A DNA stretch of 64,000 nucleotides from CAWDJT01 sp963828705. Lineage in GTDB: Bacteria; Desulfobacterota; Syntrophobacteria; Syntrophobacterales; Syntrophobacteraceae. The stretch lies in the NCBI GenBank assembly GCA_963828705.1, contig CAWHGA010000050.1, forward strand, positions 1 to 64,000, written 5' to 3'. The notes under the pieces are model-generated. The model was not told the DNA's origin and made no database searches. It saw nothing but the letters and a program-made list of their open reading frames with translations. The translations under genes and the position numbers were made by a program. Shown piece by piece: positions 16,722 through 26,578 of this stretch. Position 1 is the stretch's first letter. The number at the start of each line of letters is the position of its first letter.

Positions 16722-17585
16722 GTGGCTAAGTATGAAGAGCAAGCCGAAATTGTCGAACAGCAGTGTGTGGCTGCCGGCACCTATCGGATGCGCCTGGTGA
16801 GTCCGCAGATTGCGGCTCACGCTCGGGCCGGGCAGTTTCTCCTGGTTCGTGTCAGTCAGGGCTTGGATCCTTTGTTGCGGCGTCCCTTTTCGTTTCATCG
16901 GCTGTTTTCTGACAGCGGCACCTTGGAGATCCTTTATAAAGTAGTGGGACGCGGAACACTCCTGCTGTCCCGGTGCCAGCCTGGTACCCGTCTGAGCCTC
17001 ATCGGTCCCCTGGGTAATGGATTTACTCTGCCTGCCAACACCGACCAGCCGCTGGCCCTGGTTGCCGGTGGGATCGGAATTGCGCCGCTGCCGGCCCTGA
17101 TGGATCAAGCCCTGGTCGCCGGCTGGGCTCCCACTCAACTGCATCTGTTCTATGGGGCGCGCGGCGCAGACGAGCTACTGCCTTCATTGTACGTGGCCCC
17201 ATCCGGTGCCCACGTCCGCTGGAGCACTGACGACGGCAGTTACGGTCACCACGGGTATGTCACTGAAATCCTGCAGCAGGCGCTTGACGATGGCGGTCTG
17301 CGACCGGGGCGGCTCTACGCCTGCGGCACTCTGGCCATGCAATTTCATTTGGCGCGACTAGCGACGGCCCATGGTCTTGCGGCCGAGCTTTCCTTGGAAT
17401 CACTGATGGCATGTGGTCTGGGGGCTTGCCTTGGGTGTGCGCTTCCCGCCCGGCACCCGATCGACCGCGAGGGCGATCATTACCTGCACGTTTGCAAAGA
17501 CGGGCCCATCTTTTCCCCTGGATCGATTCGATGGCAGAAAATCCAATTCCAACGAGCGCAGGCCCCGATCTTTCTGTCCAGCTAG
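16722..17585 (+). CDS. pyrK: Dihydroorotate dehydrogenase electron-transfer subunit
   Basis: 287 residues of the ferredoxin-reductase type. FAD binding is indicated by LLRRPFSFHR (about 50-59), NAD binding by ALVAGGIGIAPLPAL (about 111), and a C-terminal 2Fe-2S cluster by the cysteines in SLMACGLGACLGC plus YLHVCKDGP. It passes electrons from PyrD to NAD+ in pyrimidine synthesis. GTG start at 16722. Its last 55 bases overlap pyrD in another frame. Confidence 0.93.
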   Translation: MAKYEEQAEIVEQQCVAAGTYRMRLVSPQIAAHARAGQFLLVRVSQGLDPLLRRPFSFHRLFSDSGTLEILYKVVGRGTLLLSRCQPGTRLSLIGPLGNGFTLPANTDQPLALVAGGIGIAPLPALMDQALVAGWAPTQLHLFYGARGADELLPSLYVAPSGAHVRWSTDDGSYGHHGYVTEILQQALDDGGLRPGRLYACGTLAMQFHLARLATAHGLAAELSLESLMACGLGACLGCALPARHPIDREGDHYLHVCKDGPIFSPGSIRWQKIQFQRAQAPIFLSS

Positions 17586-18514
17586 GGCCGCTGCGACTGC
17601 GGAATCCGGTGCTGGTTGCTTCGGGCACCTTTGGCTACGGCGCGGAATATTCTGAATTTGTGGACCTGAGCCGGTTGGGTGCCGTGGTGGTCAAAGGCAT
17701 TTCGCTGTTGCCGCGACCCGGTAACCCGCCGCCGCGCATAGTGGAAACCGCGGCCGGGATGATCAACGCCATCGGTCTGGAAAACGTCGGCGTGGACGCT
17801 TTCCTGGCGGAAAAGCTGCCCTATCTGCGGGATCAGGACGTGCCGGTGGTGGTCAACATCTTCGGCAACACCCTGGAGGAATACCGGGATCTGGCTGCTC
17901 GGCTGGATGGCGTCGAAGGTGTTGCGGCGCTGGAAATCAACATCAGTTGCCCCAACGTGAAACAGGGCGGCATGGTGTTCGGCACCGATCCGGCCATGGC
18001 GGCATCGGTGGTGGCAGCCGTGCGACTGGCCACGCGGCTGCCGCTGATCACCAAGCTCACCCCCAACGTGACCCGTATCGCTGACGTGGCGCGAGCCGTG
18101 GTGGACGCCGGAAGCGACATCATTTCCTGCATCAACACGGTGGCCGCCATGGCAGTCGATGTTTTTTCGCGGCGACCGAAGCTGGCCAACATCATCGGCG
18201 GCCTGTCCGGTCCAGCCATCAAACCGATTGCCTTGCGCTGCACCTACGAAGTGCTGCAGGCGGTGGATTGTCCAGTGATTGGTGTCGGTGGCATCATGAC
18301 CGCCACCGATGCCCTGGAGTTTCTGCTTGTGGGGGCACGAGCCGTGCAAGTGGGTACCGCCAATTTCGTCAACCCGCGGGTGACCCTGGAAATCCGCGAT
18401 GAAATCGGACTATTCCTCCAGAGCCAAGGTGTCGACCGTCTGGAATCCTTCATCGGCGGCCTCGATACCACCTGCATGTTTCCCTTCGCTGAAGAGGCTT
18501 GCCCTCTGCCTTGA
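17531..18514 (+). CDS. pyrD: Dihydroorotate dehydrogenase, class 1B catalytic subunit
   Basis: 327 residues. LRLRNPVLVASGTFGYG, MINAIGLENVGVDAF and EINISCPNVKQGG (with the class 1 active-site Cys) are all present, as is the FMN phosphate site IGVGGIMTATDALEFL. It oxidises dihydroorotate to orotate and needs PyrK. ATG 17531 was chosen because it gives the family N-terminus; the gene starts 55 bases inside pyrK, which suggests translational coupling. Confidence 0.94.
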   Translation: MAENPIPTSAGPDLSVQLGPLRLRNPVLVASGTFGYGAEYSEFVDLSRLGAVVVKGISLLPRPGNPPPRIVETAAGMINAIGLENVGVDAFLAEKLPYLRDQDVPVVVNIFGNTLEEYRDLAARLDGVEGVAALEINISCPNVKQGGMVFGTDPAMAASVVAAVRLATRLPLITKLTPNVTRIADVARAVVDAGSDIISCINTVAAMAVDVFSRRPKLANIIGGLSGPAIKPIALRCTYEVLQAVDCPVIGVGGIMTATDALEFLLVGARAVQVGTANFVNPRVTLEIRDEIGLFLQSQGVDRLESFIGGLDTTCMFPFAEEACPLP

Positions 18515-18537
18515 TTTCGGCGAATCGCACCCTAGGG

Positions 18538-18558
18538 CACGGTCAACAAATTGGCCGT
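18538..18558 (+). terminator. Hairpin after pyrD
   Basis: CACGGTCAA-CAA-ATTGGCCGTG forms an almost perfect stem 24 bases after the pyrD stop, with no T-run. It nearly repeats the hairpin at 13051-13072, so it may be a mobile hairpin used as a message end. Confidence 0.45.
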
Positions 18559-18677
18559 GTCAGCCATGGGATTGGCCACGCATGTGCGATCACATGGACT
18601 GAGTTGACACGTATGGGCCTCCGCCGGAATGACGGCAGGTGCTGTGACAGCAGGGCACGTACTTACGCAATTAAGCA

Positions 18678-19265
18678 CTAGCAGGTTCTGCCAACAAATT
18701 CCGTCCCGGCCTGCCGGCAGTCGGCTAGCGCCGTTGGGTGATCCTTGATCGCTCCGCGGTGTTCGATCTGCCAGTAGCCGAGTTCGCCTGCAGGGTCCAT
18801 GTTTATACCATCGAAAAAATACTTCATGGTGAGCAGAGCGCAATCGAACAAACGTTTGCCACGCGTGGCACCGGCGCCCAGGAAGTATCCTTTGCGCTGC
18901 AGGCGCTGCGCCGCCAGGTCTTGCCCCGCCTTCCTTGCCAGGTCGTTTTTCATATAGAGCGCCTGGGTGCGGTCGATGAGGAGCTTAAGCTGGCCGCTGA
19001 CGTTATAGAAAAAAATGGGTGATGCCACCACAATCCGCGAGGCCGCCTCAAGGAGCGGGTAGACTTTGGCCATGTCGTCGGTAACGACACATTGGCCTTC
19101 CTTATCACAGTGGCCGCATTCGAGGCATCCCTGAAGGTCCAGATCGCGAACGTAAAGGCGCTCAACGTCAGCCCCTGCGTGCGATGCACCTTCCAGGAAG
19201 GCGTCCAGCATCAAATCGGTGTTTCCGGCTTTGCGCGGTGATCCATAGATCCCAAGTACCAGCAT
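18678..19265 (-). CDS. Flavodoxin-family NAD(P)H-dependent oxidoreductase
   Basis: 195 residues. GIYGSPRKAGNTDLMLD is the FMN phosphate loop of the NADPH-dependent FMN reductase/flavodoxin group, followed by CLECGHCDKEGQC, a cysteine set like that in iron-sulfur flavoproteins of anaerobes, and ASPIFFYNVSGQLKLLIDR. Likely a cytoplasmic FMN redox protein; substrate unknown. ATG 19265 has AGGAG upstream. Convergent with pyrD. Confidence 0.85.
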   Translation of the reverse strand: MLVLGIYGSPRKAGNTDLMLDAFLEGASHAGADVERLYVRDLDLQGCLECGHCDKEGQCVVTDDMAKVYPLLEAASRIVVASPIFFYNVSGQLKLLIDRTQALYMKNDLARKAGQDLAAQRLQRKGYFLGAGATRGKRLFDCALLTMKYFFDGINMDPAGELGYWQIEHRGAIKDHPTALADCRQAGTEFVGRTC

Positions 19266-19347
19266 CGGCTATTACTCCTGTGAGGGTGTCGCGGGGTGCC
19301 CGCTGCGCCAGGTACCCCCGGCGGTGTCGGGCAAGCCAAGTAAATGT

Positions 19348-20079
19348 TCACCACAGCCCAGCCCTTAATTGCGGCCATTGGGTGTAGTGCGGTGAATGGT
19401 TACCACGAAACAGCGGCAGAATCTCATCGAGTTGTTGCACCGCCCAGTCGGGGCCGGGTCTTTCCCCCCTAACGATCTCTGCTATTAATCTGCGTTCCTT
19501 TTCGGGGTGAGTCAGCACCCAGAGGGTCCGCATACCCAAACGGCGAGCGGGCTCCAGGTCCAATTCGAAGCTGTCACCAATCATCCAACAGGCTTCCGGT
19601 ATGGACTTCGCCTGACGCAGCGCCGACCGGAAGATCTCGGAGCCAGGTTTCTTGCAGCCTTGCTGGTAGCTGAGGATAGTGATGTCCAGCAGGGCGATGA
19701 GGTGTGGGCAATTTCGGCGGAACCCTTCATAAGCCGGATGCCAGGTGTTGGAGATGACACCCAGGCCCAGCCCCAGCCCCTTGAGACCCATGAGCAAGTC
19801 GTGAGCGCCTGGGATTTCGCGCACCGAAGCGATCTGTTGTCGCCAAAGTTCAGTCAGTGTGGTTTGGATCTGGTTCGTTGAGAGGCGGGACACAAGGGGG
19901 TATACGGCGTCGGCCAGTTGTTCAGAGGTTTCGGCCGGATGGGTCATGATCAGGCGGCCCACCCGTTTGACTTCCTTTTCGGTGAGCGGCAGATGGTCGG
20001 CAAGTTGACGGCGTGCAGGCAGATCGCCAGTGGCGGCAAGGGTGTGGCCGATGTCGAAGAAAACGAACTGTGGTTTCAT
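19348..20079 (-). CDS. HAD-superfamily hydrolase
   Basis: 243 residues. Motif I is FFDIGHTLA near residue 7, motif II VISNTWHP, and motifs III/IV CKKPGSEIF and WMIGDSFELDL. In motif I the usual second Asp is Gly (DIG instead of DxD), as in the REG-2-like branch of the family. Predicted phosphatase of unknown substrate. The gene reads toward the flavodoxin gene with 82 bases between. Confidence 0.85.
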   Translation of the reverse strand: MKPQFVFFDIGHTLAATGDLPARRQLADHLPLTEKEVKRVGRLIMTHPAETSEQLADAVYPLVSRLSTNQIQTTLTELWRQQIASVREIPGAHDLLMGLKGLGLGLGVISNTWHPAYEGFRRNCPHLIALLDITILSYQQGCKKPGSEIFRSALRQAKSIPEACWMIGDSFELDLEPARRLGMRTLWVLTHPEKERRLIAEIVRGERPGPDWAVQQLDEILPLFRGNHSPHYTQWPQLRAGLW

Positions 20080-20349
20080 GGCAGATTGACCTGTCCCACA
20101 TCCCTAAGGTATCAATAGGGCAATTCGCGGTTGGGTTTGGAGAAACCGGGTGGCGTGTCCCATCGATGCACGATGATGGAAAACAGGATCTTCACCGGTT
20201 TATGGACATTCCAACCCATTTGGTTGGTGTGACCACCAGCGCTTGGCTGCCTCGAAACCATCTCGCAACTGATTAATAGAACAGGCGCAATCAATTGGCA
20301 AGCTGCCTCAACATTGACAAGGCAAGACGGCCTCAGGGAGGTGAAGACC

Positions 20350-21384
20350 ATGCCAGTGCAATTCGTACAACCTGCGGTGATCCCGTTCGGTGTGGCCCCA
20401 GCCCAAGAAGACCAGGCGCTGAAGTTGGTGGAACTGTGCGGCAGGACCGCCTACAAATCAGAAGACCGCATCACCGCCGATTCTGCCAGGAGTTTTGTGC
20501 TAACCCTGAAGAAACTTGGCCACCTGTCTGTTCTGGAACATAGCAATATTGCCTTGAAAGTCACCAGACCGGCGCCGCCGGAAGGGGGCTCCCCGAGCGG
20601 GAACTCAACATTTTTATGGCAGGACATCGTTGAGGCACTCAAGGAACGAAACGCCTATCACCGGGTAATTCCCCTGGCGGGAAGATCGGCTCATGATTGT
20701 ATCATAGCCGGCAACTTTAGGGGCTGGATCGAAACCCTGACCTGGTTCCAGGCTAATCGAGGCGACTACGGCAGGTTCTTCGGTCATCATTTGCACCGGT
20801 TCTTTCCGAACCTGTTTCCCGTCGATGAGACGCCGCCATCAAGGTGGGATTTCCGGGTGGAAATGGCGGAAGAATCGGAGCAGATGGATATGTTGCGGCA
20901 GGATGCCGCCAGTGATCTGCCGGTATTTGTTTTCAAGTTTATCTGTGACCGAGGGATCACTCACGAAGTGGTGCGCCACCGGGTTTTTTCTTTCACCCAG
21001 GAAAGCACCCGGTACGTAAACTACCAGAATCGGGGTATGGTCCTGATTCTACCCGAGGAACTTCAACCGTTCTTTGACGAGGCCAAAGGCAATCTGGTGT
21101 TGGGCCACCCAGTCGTGAGCATGTGGTTGGCTCGCGTCCAGTCCCTTTTTGAATGGTACCAGGCAGATTTGGAGCGCGGTCTGAAACCGGAAATCGCACG
21201 GGACATTCTGCCTAACCTGCTCAAGAGCGAGATTTTCGTGAGTGGCCGTTGGAGCGGCTGGCAGCATTTCATCCAGTTACGCGACTCCAAGAAGGCCCAC
21301 CCGCGGATCCGAGAAATCGCCCGGGAAGTCAGGAAGTATTTTGATTCCATCGGGATGCAGGTGAGGTCGGCAGAGGAGCACTGA
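20350..21384 (+). CDS. thyX: FAD-dependent thymidylate synthase, long form
   Basis: About 344 residues, longer than the usual 220-270. The ThyX motif is visible as RHRVFSFTQESTRYVNY (about residues 213-229). It methylates dUMP to dTMP with methylenetetrahydrofolate and FAD. The ATG at 20350 has GGAGG eight bases upstream. It overlaps the dUTPase gene by one base (TGATG) and is the first gene of a dTTP-supply cluster. Confidence 0.92.
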   Translation: MPVQFVQPAVIPFGVAPAQEDQALKLVELCGRTAYKSEDRITADSARSFVLTLKKLGHLSVLEHSNIALKVTRPAPPEGGSPSGNSTFLWQDIVEALKERNAYHRVIPLAGRSAHDCIIAGNFRGWIETLTWFQANRGDYGRFFGHHLHRFFPNLFPVDETPPSRWDFRVEMAEESEQMDMLRQDAASDLPVFVFKFICDRGITHEVVRHRVFSFTQESTRYVNYQNRGMVLILPEELQPFFDEAKGNLVLGHPVVSMWLARVQSLFEWYQADLERGLKPEIARDILPNLLKSEIFVSGRWSGWQHFIQLRDSKKAHPRIREIAREVRKYFDSIGMQVRSAEEH

Positions 21385-21965
21385 TGAAAGATGTCTTCGC
21401 GATGCAATGGAAGCTCAATGAATACACCCTGAACAACATCGGCTTAGACTATACAACGGCGGTGGCCGACCCCGAATTGAAGGCTGTCTGGCTGGAAAAC
21501 TACCGCAAGGCGCTTTCGGCGGAATTGGCCGAACTGGTGCGCGATGTTCAGGCACACGGAATCGGTACCAAGAACGGCATGATCGAGGTTGTTGACATCC
21601 TCCATTTTCTTGTGAGTCTCTCCCACATTGTGGCTATCGACCCAAGCGAAGTGAGTATCGGGTCGGTGAATGGAGTTACCTTCGACGATTGTGTGCTTGG
21701 GACCTTCCTGGCGCTGGACACGCTGCAAAACAGCGTCAAATGGAAATGGTGGGCGAAGGGTGGAGGGTACCAGGAGGATCAGGCCCGCCGAGGGGTGCTG
21801 CAGCTCTGGAAATGCTTCGAAGCGATGTGTGCGCTGTTTTCCATGGACTTCGCCACCGTCAAACGCGTGTATCTGGCCAAGAACGAACTCAACTTTCGAC
21901 GGCAGGATCAGAACTACAACGAAGAGACTAAGACGGAGGCTGATAATCAGTCCCTGGAAATCTAG
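21384..21965 (+). CDS. All-alpha (dimeric-type) dUTPase
   Basis: 193 residues, all-helical pattern. Two acidic metal-binding motifs, SAELAELVRD and EVVDILHFLV, and the later EFxAKNELN-type segment (VYLAKNELNFRRQDQNY) fit the dUTPase-2/MazG-like NTP pyrophosphohydrolase family. It would hydrolyse dUTP to dUMP, the substrate of ThyX encoded directly upstream with overlapping stop and start codons. Confidence 0.88.
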   Translation: MKDVFAMQWKLNEYTLNNIGLDYTTAVADPELKAVWLENYRKALSAELAELVRDVQAHGIGTKNGMIEVVDILHFLVSLSHIVAIDPSEVSIGSVNGVTFDDCVLGTFLALDTLQNSVKWKWWAKGGGYQEDQARRGVLQLWKCFEAMCALFSMDFATVKRVYLAKNELNFRRQDQNYNEETKTEADNQSLEI

Positions 21966-22045
21966 TGTTCGAATTCGCTCAGTCTGAAGCTCCTGGCGAA
22001 CGGTTGGGGAACTCATCCAACGGCGTAAGAGGAAAAAGGCGGTTT

Positions 22046-22696
22046 ATGACCAGCGACATACGACTTCCGGCGCGCTTCATTAGTTTTGAAGGTATCGACG
22101 GCTGCGGCAAAAGCACTCTTCTAGCTGAGCTGAACATGCTGCTAGACCAGGCCGGTATCCCTCACATCCGGACCCGCGAACCCGGTGGCACTCCTCTTGG
22201 GGAGCAGATCCGGGAATTATTGCTGGATCCTCGAAACAAAACAATGGACTCCTGGACTGAAGTGCTGCTTTACAGTGCCAGCCGTGCGCAGCACGCCAGG
22301 GAGATGATTTCACCGGCCTTGGGGCAGGGTATTTGGGTGCTGGCGGATCGCTTCAGTGATGCCACGCTGGCCTATCAAGGATATGGCCGGGGTCTGGATC
22401 TCGAAAGCCTGCGCGCCATTCAGGCATGGGCCACTCGTGGCCTGTGGCCGCATCACACGATACTGCTGGACTGCGATGTGGACATCGCTTTCTCCAGGGT
22501 GCTCGGCAGGAATTCGGATCGGGACCGGATCGAACAGGAGAAGCGATCTTTTCACCAGCGTGTCCGGGATGGATACCTGGAACTTGCCAGAGCAGAACCT
22601 CTCCGGTTTCTGGTCCTCGATGCCGGCCAGGAGTTGGATCGGGTTGTGGCCGATTTTCATGAACTGTTCTGGAAGCCGCTCTCGGGTGCCGAATAG
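22046..22696 (+). CDS. tmk: Thymidylate kinase
   Basis: 216 residues. P-loop FISFEGIDGCGKSTLL, the DR(E/Y)-type motif RTREPGGTPLG and LADRFSDATLAYQG identify dTMP kinase. The ATG at 22046 has AGAGGAAAAAGG upstream. Third gene of the series dUTP to dUMP to dTMP to dTDP. Confidence 0.94.
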   Translation: MTSDIRLPARFISFEGIDGCGKSTLLAELNMLLDQAGIPHIRTREPGGTPLGEQIRELLLDPRNKTMDSWTEVLLYSASRAQHAREMISPALGQGIWVLADRFSDATLAYQGYGRGLDLESLRAIQAWATRGLWPHHTILLDCDVDIAFSRVLGRNSDRDRIEQEKRSFHQRVRDGYLELARAEPLRFLVLDAGQELDRVVADFHELFWKPLSGAE

Positions 22697-22841
22697 GTCC
22701 GGCATGTGACGCATCCCACCAGATCGAGGCGGCAGCCAGGTTGTTCGCTTCCCAGGCCGGTCAGCGCCAGTACTCGATGGAACGTCCTCCAGTTGTCCCC
22801 GCCTGCCCGAGAGGCCCAACCGAACATCACAATCTTGTGGG

Positions 22842-23126
22842 TCATTTCTTCGAGTCGTCTGAACCCATCCGGGCCGGAATGTAGCCGCTGGGGCTTTTGG
22901 TGTCCTGCATTGCAGGCGCTGGCGGCTCCGAATAGAGCTTTTCCATCTTGATGAACCCCTTGCACTCGGGACAGCGTTCAATGACCTTCGGAGCGCGCTT
23001 GCCGCCGGCTAATTCAGTGAACGGGTTGTTGGCATCCACGAAATAGGACCGTTCGGCAGGTCCAACCTGTTCCTTGATGAGCAGAATGGCACAGCCACAC
23101 CTGTGAAAGAGTTTGCGTACCTTCAT
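22842..23126 (-). CDS. Small cysteine-pair protein, function unknown
   Basis: 94 residues with a CGC near residue 10 and CPECKGF near residue 52, suggesting a zinc-ribbon-like fold. AAGGAG lies upstream of the ATG at 23126. No family recognised. Convergent with tmk. Confidence 0.55.
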   Translation of the reverse strand: MKVRKLFHRCGCAILLIKEQVGPAERSYFVDANNPFTELAGGKRAPKVIERCPECKGFIKMEKLYSEPPAPAMQDTKSPSGYIPARMGSDDSKK

Positions 23127-23262
23127 GGGCCTTTCATCTCCTTGCGAATGAGTTCATCAGTCAGAGGGCTCAGTTCAACAGCGTTGCCGCCACTATGAAT
23201 ATGACCGAGTTCTGTGCAGTGGCTCCTTATTTGTCAACAATCGGCAACGAACCTGATGGGGA

Positions 23263-24102
23263 TCAGTGGACGTCAAGATGTTCCACCCACACGATTTCGC
23301 AGGCGCCATCACCGGTGTCCGCCCGGCTGAGAGAACTCACCCAGGTCAATTGTCCGTTTTCCTGAATCCCGACCAGGTATCCGCTCAATTCAATAATATT
23401 GCCGCGACGAAGAGCCAGGAGCTTGCTCTCAATATCGTTATTGGCCGGGATCATATGCATGTTGGCGCTGCTGGCCAGGAGTACACCCATAGGCAAAGGC
23501 GGCTGGTTATGGCTGGACAACAAGACATAGCGGCGACTGCCCTGCCCGATTTCCAACTGATCCACGATCTTTTGGTCGGACATGGGTCCCCAGCCGAGAG
23601 CCGCATCGATCGGCGAAAGATCGGCCACAGGATCAAAACGGTAGCGCTCTGTACTGAGTACTCGCGCCTGGATCTGGAAGTGCGCCAGGGGCACCACCAG
23701 TCGCTTCCCCTTCTGCCAGGGGTGAGGGTTGCGGATCATAACCTGCTGTGGTTGCGCAGCGGCCAAAACTCCGGGAGGGTGTTTGATGTCGCGATTAGAG
23801 ATGACGTGGTGTAGTAGACTCGCCAGGACAATCAGCAGTACCGTGAGCAGTATCCACTGTCGTCTTTCTTTGGCTAGATCATAGAAGGTGACAGAACTGG
23901 GGCCGATCCTGGTTCCTGGAAGGTTGCCCGAAGCAGCTTGAAATTTTCTGAAGATAATGCCGCAACGCGCACATTCTTCGGCTTCTGGCTGGGTATGGCC
24001 GCACTTGGGGCAGACTTGGGCGGTTTTGGAGACGGGGGCTGCCACTTCGTGGTGATCCTCTTTCAACTGGTCATGTGTTGCGATTTCCGGCTCAGTTTCC
24101 AT
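23263..24102 (-). CDS. Zinc-ribbon membrane protein, function unknown
   Basis: 279 residues. A four-cysteine zinc ribbon (CPKCGHTQPEAEECARC, about residues 31-47) is followed by one membrane helix (about 82-103, WILLTVLLIVLASLLHHVI) and an outside domain of about 170 residues ending in an OB-like stretch (NIIELSGYLVGIQENGQLTW). Similar architectures are common hypothetical proteins in Desulfobacterota. No catalytic residues evident. Confidence 0.75.
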   Translation of the reverse strand: METEPEIATHDQLKEDHHEVAAPVSKTAQVCPKCGHTQPEAEECARCGIIFRKFQAASGNLPGTRIGPSSVTFYDLAKERRQWILLTVLLIVLASLLHHVISNRDIKHPPGVLAAAQPQQVMIRNPHPWQKGKRLVVPLAHFQIQARVLSTERYRFDPVADLSPIDAALGWGPMSDQKIVDQLEIGQGSRRYVLLSSHNQPPLPMGVLLASSANMHMIPANNDIESKLLALRRGNIIELSGYLVGIQENGQLTWVSSLSRADTGDGACEIVWVEHLDVH

Positions 24103-24706
24103 CTGGAAATCCCGGCTTATTGGTATCAGGCCATACGCTCAGGCGAAGCAGGAGTTCCAAAGACGCGCTCTCAACAAGTGTTGACCGTCGTTGTCACCAA
24201 GTGACAATTCTTTACACTGAAACGGCTCCAGATTGACAACAAAAGTTGCTGTGACAGGCCTCTCGCATTCCAGCGGAGTGATTTCGCTTCGTTGCCGTCC
24301 GGAAATCGGGCCCATCCAGAACAAATACCCGTGACAAACGGTTGCAAGCAGTACCTGGTTAAGGTTTACCGGCCGCCATCTCGAGCAGGAACTCGGCGAC
24401 GGCTGGCTGGAGAATATCCATCGGGAGGAAGATGTTTCTCGCTGTGCACAGCTTTACGACAACGCGTTTCCCCATTTCCCAAGGTGTGCTGTCGGTTCGT
24501 CTCCAGATTCCTGCGTCTATGCGTCTCCCGGTCGCCGTGTTTTCGCCTAACAGCTACTCGCCCTCCTCATTTTGTGTTACCTTCATTGCCAGGCAAGCAT
24601 TCGACCAACGGAAACATGGAATACTCGGGACGCTACCGCAACGCGGCCGGCTGCAGATGGTCCCGATGCATATCGGGGGATTACCAGACAAGAGAGGTTA
24701 CGACCT
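24103..24706. other. Intergenic region before korA
   Basis: No complete gene. A plus-strand open stretch ending at 24551 (containing LEQELGDGWLENIHREEDV) reads like the tail of a decayed protein gene but has no start or ribosome-binding site. The korA promoter must lie in the last 200 bases; no convincing -35/-10 pair was found. Confidence 0.4.
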
Positions 24707-26399
24707 ATGGGCGTTCAGACGGTGAATGTGGTCATTGGCGGCGAGGCAGGGCAGGGGTTGGTGACGGTGGGACAGTTGCTGGCCAAGAGCGTGGTGCGAA
24801 GCGGCTTCGAGATCCTGGTCACGCAGAGTTACATGTCCCGCATCCGCGGTGGGCATAACACCTTCACCATCCGCTGTGGGGTTGGAACCATTTCGGCTCC
24901 GCGCGAACCGGTGGACCTGCTGATTGCACTCGATCGGGAAACCATCTCCTGGCACGCAGCGGAATTGGCCCCTGGCGCCACCATCGTGGTGGATGCGGCT
25001 CTGTTTGCCGAAGTGGACCTGCCTTGTACCAGCTGTCTGAAGGTGCCCTTCAGTGATTTGAGTAAAGCGCGCTACCACAACGTGGTGGCGCTTGGTGTTG
25101 CCGGGGCGCTTCTCGGCTTGGACCGTGATATGCTCCTGGCAGCAGTGGAATCCTTGTTCGGCAAAAAGCATCCGGAAGTCACCGAGGAGAACCGCAAGGC
25201 CCTGGACGGCGCCTATGGCTGGACTGTCACGCAGAATCAGGAGGCGCTTAAGCTTCCGGTCCAGGAACGGGCGCCGCAGCGGCTGATGATGAACGGCAAC
25301 GAAGCCATTGCCCTCGGGGCCATGGCGGCCGGGGTCAAATTCTGTGCGTTTTACCCGATGACTCCATCCACCTCAGTGGCCTTGACCCTGGCCGCTCAGG
25401 CCCGGAACCAGGGGTTGGTGGTGGAACAGGCCGAAGACGAGATTGCTGCCATCAACATGGCCATTGGCGCATCTTTTGCCGGAGCTGCCAGCATGGTGAC
25501 CACTTCCGGTGGTGGTTTTGCCCTTATGGTGGAAGGGGTCAGTTTGGCCGCCATGACCGAGACGCCCGTGGTCATTGTGGTGGCACAACGACCCGGACCC
25601 GCCACCGGACTCCCGACCCGCACCGAGCAGGGCGATCTGGAACTGGTGCTGCACGCGGGGCACGGGGAATTCCCGAGAGCGATCCTCGCTCCTACGGACA
25701 TCGAGGAATGCTTCCACCTCACTTGTCAGGCATTTTTCTGGGCCGAACGCTTCCAGGGGCCCGTCTTTGTCCTTACCGATCAGCTGCTGGCCGATTGTTA
25801 CCGGGCAGTGACGCCCTTCGATCTGGACCAGGTGCCGTTGCTTCGTGTGGGGAGCGATCCGAACGAGGTCGCCGCGCCGTATCGGCGCTACGCTTTGACC
25901 GCGGACGGTATCTCGCCGCGCCTGCTTCCCGGTATGAGTTCTCACTTGGTGGTGGCGGACAGCGCGAGCACACGCGAAGATGGGCATCTGACCGAGGTAT
26001 TGGGGTACGCAAGCAGATGGTGGAAAAGCGTTTCCGCAAGCTCCAGGGACTGTTGGCCGAAGTCATTGCCCCCAGCTACCAGGGCGAATGACCCAGCCGG
26101 AATGCCTGCTGGTGACTTGGGGGTCATCGCGGGGAGCGGTCCTGGAAGCGGCTGCGGAACTTCGCCAGCCGGAAAGCGGATCGCCACATTATGTTTCTCC
26201 CAGGTGTGGCCGCTGATGCCGGATAGTTTCTGGCTCGGCTCCAGGCCGCCGGTGAAGTCGTCGGGGTCGAAGGTAATGCCACCGGCCAGTTTGCTCGTCT
26301 GATCCGACGCGAAACCGGGTTCCATATTCGACGACTGGTTTTGCGCTATGACGGTTTGGCCATCACCCGGAATACATCCTGCGGGGATTGCAGCGATAG
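24707..26399 (+). CDS. korA: 2-oxoacid:acceptor oxidoreductase alpha/gamma subunit, frameshifted
   Basis: About 565 codons. Residues 1-190 are the gamma domain (VVIGGEAGQGLVTVGQLL, SYMSRIRGGHNTF) and the rest the alpha (pyrimidine-binding) domain (GNEAIALGAMAAGVKF, CAFYPMTPSTSV). Frame changes near 25985, 26091, 26150-26230 and 26368. The last part is recovered only by switching frames (QVWPLMPDSF, then LARLQAAGEVVGVEGNATGQ, then ITPEYILRGLQR and the TAG at 26397). With KorB it oxidises 2-oxoglutarate or a related 2-oxoacid with ferredoxin. The number of shifts in so conserved a gene argues for sequence errors. Confidence 0.85.
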
Positions 26400-26578
26400 C
26401 GCGGTGGACGAGTCCCATTGCAAGTTGAGCTTTTTCGAGCGCTACTCCAGGTTACGCCGGTGAAAGACGGCATCCAGCAGGTTGTGCGGTTTCTCCGGAT
26501 GTTCGCTGCACGGTAATGACGACGCGACACATTGCTCGCCATAAAGCGATTTCAATAAGCAGCTGAGAGGGGTGGATC

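Noticed and set aside
15939..17144. 401-codon minus-strand frame across pgeF and pyrK
   Set aside because: Antisense shadow of two well-supported genes, with no family resemblance.
24360..24551. Small gene before korA
   Set aside because: One frame looks protein-like (LEQELGDGWLENIHREEDV) but has no start codon with ribosome-binding site and no recognisable family; noted only as possible remnant.
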